From CAVVYA01 sp964577835 (lineage in GTDB: Bacteria > Pseudomonadota > Alphaproteobacteria > SMXQ01): a stretch of DNA of 11,825 bases. Of this stretch, positions 6,424-11,825 are shown piece by piece (position 1 is the first letter of the stretch; every line of letters starts with the position of its first letter). Under the pieces are notes generated by a model that did not search any database, was not told where the DNA came from, and worked only from the letters and a program-made list of their open reading frames with translations. The DNA lies in assembly GCA_964577835.1 (NCBI GenBank), contig CAZOBN010000098.1:1-11825 (forward strand). The letters run 5' to 3'. The position numbers and the translations under genes are program-made.

Positions 6424-6438
6424 CGGGGCATGACGAGT

Positions 6439-6458
6439 AAAAACGCCGGCTAGACGTT
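6439..6458 (-). terminator. Weak rho-independent terminator candidate after the Mo-hydroxylase operon
   Basis: On the minus strand, 4 bases after the stop of the FAD-subunit gene, AACGTC (6453-6458) pairs with GGCGTT (6442-6447) around the loop TAGCC with one G-T pair. It runs into a tract of five T (6439-6443). The stem is short, so the call is tentative. Confidence 0.35.
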
Positions 6459-6462
6459 CGGA

Positions 6463-7260
6463 TCAGCCGAGCGCCGCGGCGACCGCGCGTTTCGCCATGA
6501 CGGTGGCCAGATGGGCGCGGTATTCGGCGCTGGCGTGGATGTCCGACATCAGCTCGCTCGGATCGACCTTGATGTTGGCCACGGCATCGGGCGAAAAATT
6601 CTTGGCGAGGGCCGCTTCCATTTCCGGCACCCGGAAGACCGAGGGACCGGCGCCGGTGATGGCGACGCGCACGTTCGCGCCGAATTTCGCCACCATGACG
6701 GCGGTCACGGCGAAGCCGGAGGCCGGATGGGCGAACTTCATGTAGCCGGCTTTGTCGGGAACCGGGAAATGCACGGCGGTGATGATCTCGCCCGGGTGAA
6801 GCGCGGTCTCGAACAGGCCCTTGAAGAAATCGTCGGCTGCGATCTTGCGCTCGTTGGTCTCGACCGTGGCGTTGAGGCCGACGACGCCCGCCGGATAATC
6901 GGCCGCCGGGTCGGCATTGGCGATCGAGCCGCCGATGGTGCCGCGGTGGCGCACCGACGGGTCGCCGATATGGCCGGCCAGCACCGCCAGCGCCGGGATT
7001 GCCTTCTTCACCGCGGCCGAGGTCTCGACATCCTCGTGGATGGTCATGGCCTTGATGGTGACGGTATTGCCGGAAACCGTGATGCCGCGCAGGTCGGGAA
7101 TCGTGTTGAGATCGATCAGGTCGCTCGGGTTGGCGAGGCGCTGCTTGAGCGTCGGGATGAGGGTCATGCCGCCGGCGAGCAGCTTGCCGTCGGATGCCTC
7201 CTTGAGCAGCTTGGCGGCCTCGGCGAGGGACGTGGCTTTGTGATAGCCGAAATTATACAT
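6463..7260 (-). CDS. Molybdenum hydroxylase FAD-binding (medium) subunit, CoxM-like
   Basis: This 265-residue flavoprotein subunit would take electrons from the [2Fe-2S] subunit and pass them to an acceptor. It has the FAD_binding_5 signatures of the xanthine dehydrogenase / CO dehydrogenase family: LLAGGMTLIPTLKQRL (AGG at 29-31) and HIGDPSVRHRGTIGGSIANA (97-116; TIGGS at 108-112), with ADPAADYPA after it. A C-terminal CO-dehydrogenase flavoprotein domain follows (AVTAVMVAKFG; RVAITGAGPSVFRVPEMEAAL). Length is a little below the usual 280-290. An in-frame TTG lies five codons upstream, but GAGGGG ending 7 bases before ATG (7258-7260) supports this start, and MYNFGYHKATSLAEA is the normal beginning for the family. 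It is the last gene of the four-gene operon, 11 bases after the [2Fe-2S] subunit, whose stop codon overlaps its Shine-Dalgarno. Confidence 0.92.
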   Translation of the reverse strand: MYNFGYHKATSLAEAAKLLKEASDGKLLAGGMTLIPTLKQRLANPSDLIDLNTIPDLRGITVSGNTVTIKAMTIHEDVETSAAVKKAIPALAVLAGHIGDPSVRHRGTIGGSIANADPAADYPAGVVGLNATVETNERKIAADDFFKGLFETALHPGEIITAVHFPVPDKAGYMKFAHPASGFAVTAVMVAKFGANVRVAITGAGPSVFRVPEMEAALAKNFSPDAVANIKVDPSELMSDIHASAEYRAHLATVMAKRAVAAALG

Positions 7261-7271
7261 GGCCGTTCCCC

Positions 7272-7769
<498 letters not shown>

Positions 7770-7776
7770 GGCGTTG

Positions 7777-7782
7777 CCTCCT
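7777..7782 (-). promoter_or_regulatory. Ribosome binding site deciding a TTG start
   Basis: This is a perfect AGGAGG on the minus strand, 7 bases before TTG at 7767-7769. It overlaps the TAG stop of the CoxG-like gene (7781-7783), so translation of the two genes is probably coupled. Confidence 0.8.
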
Positions 7783-8398
7783 AGCGGGTCAAATACCAGA
7801 TGAGCAGCACGGCCGCCACGACGCCGATGCCGATCCACACCGCCGGGCTCATCCTTGTTTTGCTGATTTGCGGCGCAGACGGGGTAGCGGCCGGTACCTC
7901 TTCCACCGGGGCCGGTTCTATCGGCGCGGCCACCGTAACGGTAGGCGCCACGGCTCCTTTCGCCGTCAGATATGCGGTGAAATTGGTGAAGAACTCGTCG
8001 GCCATCTTTTTCGCAGCCGAATCGACCAGCCGCTGGCCGATCTGCGCCAGCTTGCCGCCGACCGAGGCCTTGGCCACGTAGCGCAGCAGCGTGTCGCTGC
8101 CATCCGGAATCAGGGTCACCCGGGCGCTGCCCTTGCCGAAGCCGGCAGCGCCGCCGCTGCCCTTGCCGGTGATGGTGTAGGCGTTGGGCGCGTCGATCTC
8201 GCTAAGCATGACATCGCCGCTGAATTTGGCCTTTACCGGGCCGATCGCCATGGTGATGCGCGCCGTGAACTGGGTGTCGGACACCTTGTCCACGGATTCG
8301 CAGCCGGGGATGCTGGCCTTCAAGGCCTCCGGATCGTTGAGCGCTTCCCACACCGTCGATTGCGGGGCCGGAATGCGCTGCTCGCCATTGATATCCAC
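7781..8398 (-). CDS. CoxG-like SRPBCC protein with C-terminal membrane anchor
   Basis: This 205-residue protein belongs to the CO dehydrogenase subunit G (CoxG) branch of the SRPBCC fold. Family phrases are visible: GEQRIPAPQSTVWEALNDPE, LKASIPGCESV, GPVKAKFSGDV and SARVTLIPDGSDTLLRYVAK. The fold covers about residues 1-146. A Pro/Ala/Val linker follows (149-178), then one hydrophobic helix near residues 187-203 (AVWIGIGVVAAVLLIWYL) ending in TR, a tail anchor. CoxG of Oligotropha carboxidovorans is reported to help hold CO dehydrogenase at the cytoplasmic membrane, and a similar recruiting role is the best inference here. The start is GTG (8396-8398) with GGAG about 8 bases upstream. It lies between the large and [2Fe-2S] subunit genes, 88 bases after the former, so it is part of the operon. 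Confidence 0.88.
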   Translation of the reverse strand: MDINGEQRIPAPQSTVWEALNDPEALKASIPGCESVDKVSDTQFTARITMAIGPVKAKFSGDVMLSEIDAPNAYTITGKGSGGAAGFGKGSARVTLIPDGSDTLLRYVAKASVGGKLAQIGQRLVDSAAKKMADEFFTNFTAYLTAKGAVAPTVTVAAPIEPAPVEEVPAATPSAPQISKTRMSPAVWIGIGVVAAVLLIWYLTR

Positions 8399-8429
8399 CG
8401 GGCTTCTCCGTAACGCGTGAAAGTGCTGG

Positions 8430-8510
8430 TCAGGCCGCCTCGTTGGCCCGGTTACTCAGGCCGCCTTACGGCCGTTGGCGTGTCGTCTAGGCCGCCTTGC
8501 GGCTGTTGGC
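8430..8510 (-). repeat. Threefold repeat of the 3' end of the Mo-subunit gene, stop codon included
   Basis: The end of the large-subunit gene (8487-8510, encoding ANSRKAA-stop) recurs downstream at 8456-8479 (20 of 24 bases identical; would read ANGRKAA-stop). A shortened form appears at 8430-8447 (would read ANEAA-stop). The copies are spaced 31 and 26 bases apart, and only the first is translated as part of the gene. Confidence 0.7.
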
Positions 8511-10838
8511 CTGTTGTATCGTACGCCAGACGCGCTCGGGTGTCAGCGGCATGTCCACATGGCGCACCCCGTAGTCGCGCAGGGCGTCGACCACCGCATG
8601 GACGAGGGCCGAGGGAGCGCCGCAGCAGCCCGCTTCGCCCGCGCCCTTGACGCCCAGGTCGTTGGTCACGCACGGCACCGGGTTGAAGGCGATGTCGATG
8701 TTCGGGAAATGCTGGGCGCGCGGCATGCCATAGTCCATGAACGAGCCGGTTAGGAACTGGCCCGTTTCCTGATCGTAGACCGTGTTTTCCATGATCGCCT
8801 GGCCGATGCCCTGGGCGATGCCGCCGAGCACCTGGCCGTGCACGATCATGGGATTGAGCACCACGCCGCAGTCGTCGACCGCGGTGAAGCCGACGATCTG
8901 GATCATGCCGGTGTCCGGATCGACCTCGACCTCGCAGATATGGCAGCCGTTGGGGAAGTTGTTGCTGTCGCCGTCGCCTTCGCTGTCTCGGTCGTAGAAG
9001 TAGCTTTCGTCGAGCCCCGGCGTGACGCCGTCCGGCAGCTTCTTCGGATCCTGCGCCGCGCGGGCGACTTCCGCCAGCGTCACGCTGCCGGCGGCGGCGC
9101 GGAACACGCCCTCGCCGAAGCTGACCTTGGCCGGCTCCGATTGCAGCAGGTGGCCGGCGATCTTCTTGCCCTTCTCGACGACGGCTTCGCAGGCCCGCTT
9201 GATGCCGACGCCGCCCATCATCGAGCTGCGCGATCCGAAGGTGCCCGAGGCGCCCTTCGGCATCACGTCCGAGTCGCCCTGGACGAGATTGACCTTGTCG
9301 AACGGCACGCCGAGGAAATCGGCGACGAGCTGCGAATAGACTGTGTGGTGGCCCTGACCGTGGGAGTAGGTGCCGGCGATGATATTGACGCTGCCGTCCT
9401 GCCCGACCTGCACGCGCATCTCTTCGGTCGGCCGTCCGCCGGCGCCCTCGACGTAGTAGCCGATGCCGATGCCGCGTAGCTTGCCGCGCGCCTTGGCCTC
9501 GGCGCGGCGCGCCTCGAAGCCCGGCCAGTCGGCCTTCTCCAGCGTCATGTCGAGCGTGCCGGCGAAATCGCCGCTGTCGACGATGCAGCCCATCTGGGTC
9601 GTGTAGGGAAATTCGCGCATGAAGTTGCGCTTGCGCATTTCGATGGCGCTGATGCCGAAGGCCTCGGCCGCGCGCTCCATCAGCCGCTCCATGATGTAAT
9701 TGGCTTCCGGCCGTCCGGCGCCGCGGTAGGTGTCGGTCGGCGTCGTGTTGGAGAAGCAGGCTTTGACCGAGAAATACAGGATCGGCACGTCATAGGCGCC
9801 GCCGAGGATCTTGCCGCCGCCGTTGATCGGCAGGCGCGGGCCGTTCTCCGAGACATAGGCGCCGATGTTGAGGATGGTCTCGGCGCGCATGGCGAGGATC
9901 TTGCCATTGGCGTCGAACGCCATCTCCGCATGGTTGACCTGATCGCGGCCGTGGTAGTCGGACACGAAGGTCTCGCTGCGGTCGCCGTGCCACTTGACCG
10001 CGCGTTTGAGCTTGCGCGCCGCGTAGACGGTCATCACCAGCTCGGGGTAGCACTTGCTGCGCACGCCGAAGCCGCCGCCGGTGTCGTAGGCGACCAAGTG
10101 GAAATTCTGCTCCGGCTCCTTGAAGATCCGCCGCGCCATGGTCACGATGATGCGCCGCCCGCCCTGCGTCGGCGCATAGAGCGTGGTGCGGTTCTTGTCG
10201 GCCTCGAAATCGGCCAGCGCGCAGCGCGGCTCCATGGGCACCGGCACGACGCGGTTGTTCACCAGGTCGACCGTGACGATCTTCGCGGCCTTGGCGAAGG
10301 CTTCGTCGGCCGGGCCGGGCTCGCCATTTTCCCAATGCAGGCAGAGATTGCTGCCGCGCTCCGGCCACACCAGCGGCGCGTCGGGCTCGAGCAGCTTCGC
10401 CGTGTTGACGACCGCCGGCAGCTCCTCGTAATCGACCATGATCAGCTCGGCCGCGTCGCGCGCCTGGAGATAGGACTCGGCGACGACCACGGCGACCAGG
10501 TCGCCGACGCAGCGCACGCGCTCGACCGCCAGCGCGTGACGGGGCGGCTTGAAGGCCTCTTCGCCGGTGCGCTCGTTCTTGAGTTCGAGGTTGGTGGGGA
10601 CCGGTGCGATCTTGTCGGCGAGCAGGTCCTGGCCGGTGTAGATCGCCGCCACGCCCGGCGCCGCCATCGCCTCGGCGGTGTCGATCGACAGGATCTTGGC
10701 ATGGGCCTGGGGCGAGCGCAGGAAATAGGCATAGAGCTGGCCGGGCAGGTTGATGTCGTCGGTGTAGCGCCCATTGCCGGTCAGCAGCCGCATGTCTTCC
10801 TTGCGGCGTACCGGCTGACCAATGCCAAACTGTCCCAT
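8487..10838 (-). CDS. Molybdenum hydroxylase large (molybdopterin-binding) subunit, CoxL-like, form II type
   Basis: This 783-residue catalytic subunit of the xanthine oxidase / CO dehydrogenase superfamily begins MGQFGIGQPVRRKEDMRLLT, the standard N-terminus. Mo-cofactor landmarks are intact: DTGGGFG (252-258), TYRGAGR (370-376), HGQGHHT (493-499) and the catalytic glutamate E735 in KGAGEAGCCGAP. True form I CO dehydrogenases carry AYRCSFR with a copper-binding cysteine. This protein has TYRGAGR, close to the AYRGAGR of form II enzymes, so CO oxidation should not be assumed. Aldehydes, N-heterocycles or other small substrates are equally possible. The frame stays open to 11081, but the extra 81 codons look non-homologous. 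The ATG at 10836-10838 has GAGGAT 9 bases upstream. No maturation genes (coxD/E/F type) are visible nearby. It is the first gene of the operon. Confidence 0.93.
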   Translation of the reverse strand: MGQFGIGQPVRRKEDMRLLTGNGRYTDDINLPGQLYAYFLRSPQAHAKILSIDTAEAMAAPGVAAIYTGQDLLADKIAPVPTNLELKNERTGEEAFKPPRHALAVERVRCVGDLVAVVVAESYLQARDAAELIMVDYEELPAVVNTAKLLEPDAPLVWPERGSNLCLHWENGEPGPADEAFAKAAKIVTVDLVNNRVVPVPMEPRCALADFEADKNRTTLYAPTQGGRRIIVTMARRIFKEPEQNFHLVAYDTGGGFGVRSKCYPELVMTVYAARKLKRAVKWHGDRSETFVSDYHGRDQVNHAEMAFDANGKILAMRAETILNIGAYVSENGPRLPINGGGKILGGAYDVPILYFSVKACFSNTTPTDTYRGAGRPEANYIMERLMERAAEAFGISAIEMRKRNFMREFPYTTQMGCIVDSGDFAGTLDMTLEKADWPGFEARRAEAKARGKLRGIGIGYYVEGAGGRPTEEMRVQVGQDGSVNIIAGTYSHGQGHHTVYSQLVADFLGVPFDKVNLVQGDSDVMPKGASGTFGSRSSMMGGVGIKRACEAVVEKGKKIAGHLLQSEPAKVSFGEGVFRAAAGSVTLAEVARAAQDPKKLPDGVTPGLDESYFYDRDSEGDGDSNNFPNGCHICEVEVDPDTGMIQIVGFTAVDDCGVVLNPMIVHGQVLGGIAQGIGQAIMENTVYDQETGQFLTGSFMDYGMPRAQHFPNIDIAFNPVPCVTNDLGVKGAGEAGCCGAPSALVHAVVDALRDYGVRHVDMPLTPERVWRTIQQANSRKAA

Positions 10839-10860
10839 GTAAGAGTGATCCTCAACAAAC

Positions 10861-10886
10861 GGGCTTTGCCTATGCGAGCAAAGCCC
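10861..10886. promoter_or_regulatory. Perfect inverted repeat upstream of the Mo-subunit gene
   Basis: GGGCTTTGC (10861-10869) and GCAAAGCCC (10878-10886) form a perfect 9-bp stem with the 8-base loop CTATGCGA, 22 bases before the ATG on the minus strand. No T-tract follows, so it does not look like a terminator. It could be an operator for a dimeric regulator or a 5'-leader hairpin affecting translation. Confidence 0.55.
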
Positions 10887-10926
10887 TGCGCTTACCGATT
10901 GAGCGGTCGTGGCCGCCGGTTGCCAT

Positions 10927-10956
10927 TTTGTAGAAGGAAGGGGGGGCAGAAGACAA
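10927..10956 (-). promoter_or_regulatory. Candidate sigma-70-like promoter of the Mo operon
   Basis: On the minus strand TTGTCT (10951-10956) is separated by 18 bases from TACAAA (10927-10932). This places a start of transcription upstream of the hairpin at 10861-10886. The match is imperfect and was found by eye only. Confidence 0.3.
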
Positions 10957-11139
10957 GCTTTTCCGGGAGGTAGGCCGCGCGGCGGCATGCCCGGCGGGCG
11001 GTCGTCAAGGCCCACGGGGTGGCGCAAATCGCCGCAGTCGCCGCCTATCCCGCCGCCGACCGTCACGCCACGGCTCCGCATTGTCGCGGACGGGACGACC
11101 CGCTACCATCGCGGCCCGCTTCGTCCATGACGAGATTGC

Positions 11140-11825
11140 ATGCCCGAGATCGACACGCACGGCTTTCGCTGGGACGACCCGCTGCTGCTCGACGCGCAGT
11201 TGACGGAGGAGGAGCGGCTGCTGCGCGATACCGCGCGGCGCTATTGCCGCGACAAGCTCATGCCGCGCATCCTCGAAGCCCATCGCCACGAGCGCTTCGA
11301 CCGCGCGGTGTTCAACGAGATGGGTGCACTCGGCCTGCTCGGCGCCACGATCCCGGGTGTGGGGGAGACCATCAGCTTCGTCGCGGAAGGCCTGATCGCG
11401 CGCGAGACCGAATGGGTCGATTCGGCCTACCGCTCGGCGCTCAGCGTGCAGTCGAGCCTGGTGATGTATCCGATCCACGCCTACGGCACGGACGCGATGC
11501 GCAAGCGATATCTGCCTAAGCTCGCGTCCGGCGAATGGGTCGGCTGCTTCGGCCTGACCGAGCCCGACCATGGCTCCGACCCCGGCGGCATGATCACGCG
11601 CGCGCGCAAGGTCGATGGCGGCTATCGGCTGAACGGGGCCAAGACCTGGATCACCAACGCGCCGATCGCCGACGTCTTCGTCGTCTGGGCCAAGGACGAC
11701 AGCGACACCATCCGCGGCTTTGTGCTGGAGAAGGGCGTGAAAGGCCTGAGCGCGCCGGCGATCCACGGCAAGATGAGCCTGCGCGCCTCGGCCACCGGCC
11801 AGATCGTCATGGATGACGTGTTCGT
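11140..11825 (+). CDS. gcdH: Glutaryl-CoA dehydrogenase-like acyl-CoA dehydrogenase, partial
   Basis: These are the first 228 residues of an acyl-CoA dehydrogenase; the gene runs off the right edge (family about 390-400). Diagnostic stretches include FRWDDPLLLDAQLTEEERLL (9-28), ARRYCRDKLMPRI, YRSALSVQSSLVM (97-109, with R98 at the position of the arginine that binds the glutaryl carboxylate), CFGLTEPDHGSDPGGM (136-151) and the flavin-contact segment KTWITNAPIADVFVVWAK. These point to glutaryl-CoA dehydrogenase, which oxidises and decarboxylates glutaryl-CoA to crotonyl-CoA in lysine/tryptophan and aromatic catabolism. Some normally constant positions differ: the usual YGGAG-type loop reads GVGETIS (73-79), and ERVDSGYRS reads EWVDSAYRS. 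The catalytic glutamate lies outside the window. An in-frame TGA at 11128-11130 makes the ATG at 11140 the only plausible start. No strong Shine-Dalgarno is seen. It is divergent from the Mo operon. Confidence 0.85.
   Translation, partial: MPEIDTHGFRWDDPLLLDAQLTEEERLLRDTARRYCRDKLMPRILEAHRHERFDRAVFNEMGALGLLGATIPGVGETISFVAEGLIARETEWVDSAYRSALSVQSSLVMYPIHAYGTDAMRKRYLPKLASGEWVGCFGLTEPDHGSDPGGMITRARKVDGGYRLNGAKTWITNAPIADVFVVWAKDDSDTIRGFVLEKGVKGLSAPAIHGKMSLRASATGQIVMDDVF

Larger units (their letters stand above)
6258..6431. repeat. REP-like palindrome D, split by element E2
   Basis: The left arm ATGGCCCGA is at 6258-6266 and the right arm TCGGGGCAT at 6423-6431. Removing E2 and one copy of its target duplication restores ATGGCCCGA-TCGAG-TCGGGGCAT: 9-base arms matching at 8 of 9 positions around a five-base loop. 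The outer flank GACGAG after the right arm resembles the GACGG that follows palindrome B. Confidence 0.7.
5928..6462. other. 535-base non-coding block packed with repeats
   Basis: No convincing gene is visible between the exported-protein gene and the end of the Mo-hydroxylase operon. The two genes converge on this block. It holds at least four REP-like palindromes, two of them split, two elements with related terminal inverted repeats, and a long imperfect inverted repeat at 6106-6133. A weak terminator-like hairpin lies near its right end. The parts are listed separately. Confidence 0.8.
10839..11139. promoter_or_regulatory. Divergent intergenic region (Mo operon / acyl-CoA dehydrogenase)
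   Basis: This 301-base gap separates two divergent genes. The left third holds the RBS, hairpin and promoter candidate of the Mo operon, listed separately. Bases about 10957-11139 are very GC-rich, and I see no recognisable promoter boxes or repeats for the rightward gene there. A run of seven G lies at 10940-10946. Confidence 0.5.

Noticed and set aside
5956..6431. Possible CRISPR array
   Set aside because: The palindromes are not evenly spaced, vary in orientation and are interrupted by elements with terminal inverted repeats. No cas gene is present.
5860..6440. Several short open frames on both strands across the repeat block
   Set aside because: They cross palindromes and element ends, have no RBS, and show no protein-like conservation patterns. 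They are better explained as repeats.
8417..8673. Short open frames spanning the spacer after the Mo-subunit gene
   Set aside because: Arg/Pro/Gly-rich composition and overlap with the conserved C-terminus of the Mo subunit. The spacer is explained by the tandem repeat.
9930..10973. Plus-strand open frame of 347 codons opposite the start of the Mo-subunit gene
   Set aside because: Antisense shadow with no recognisable domain. The minus strand encodes a well-conserved Mo-subunit N-terminus.
10839..11081. Upstream extension of the Mo-subunit reading frame by 81 codons
   Set aside because: The added residues are unlike the family and span the hairpin and promoter candidate. The ATG at 10836-10838 has its own RBS and starts at the conserved N-terminus.

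Overview
This window looks like chromosomal DNA from a GC-rich alphaproteobacterium, most likely Hyphomicrobiales or a near relative. That is an inference from three things: strong third-position G/C, the gene families present, and short dispersed palindromes of the ATGCCCCGG-loop-CCGGGGCAT type that are common in that class. I saw no rRNA, tRNA, CRISPR array or intact transposase.

Layout. (1) Positions 1-2669, minus strand: a polyamine-type ABC transporter operon read potF-like (periplasmic binding protein), potG-like (ATPase), potH-like (permease, cut by the left edge). (2) Positions 2771-5431, plus strand, divergent from the transporter: one large protein joining an acyl-AMP ligase, an acyl carrier domain and a PlsC-type lysophospholipid acyltransferase. 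It could activate a fatty acid, hold it on its own carrier and pass it to a glycerolipid. (3) Positions 5514-5927: a small exported protein of unrecognised function. (4) Positions 5928-6462: a 535-base non-coding block dense in repeats, with REP-like palindromes and two small non-coding elements with related terminal inverted repeats. Each element sits in the loop of a REP-like palindrome. (5) Positions 6463-10838, minus strand: an operon for a molybdenum hydroxylase of the xanthine dehydrogenase / carbon monoxide dehydrogenase superfamily, read large Mo subunit, CoxG-like membrane-anchored protein, [2Fe-2S] subunit, FAD subunit. The Mo-site motif is TYRGAGR, not the AYRCSFR of proven form I CO dehydrogenases, so the substrate is unknown. 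(6) From 11140 to the right edge, plus strand and divergent: the N-terminal 228 residues of a glutaryl-CoA dehydrogenase-like protein.

The coding genes fit known families. The least ordinary parts are the repeat block, where the same kind of element appears to have entered REP-like loops twice, the ligase-carrier-acyltransferase fusion, a degenerate triplication of the 3' end of the Mo-subunit gene including its stop codon, and a perfect 9-bp hairpin just upstream of the Mo operon.
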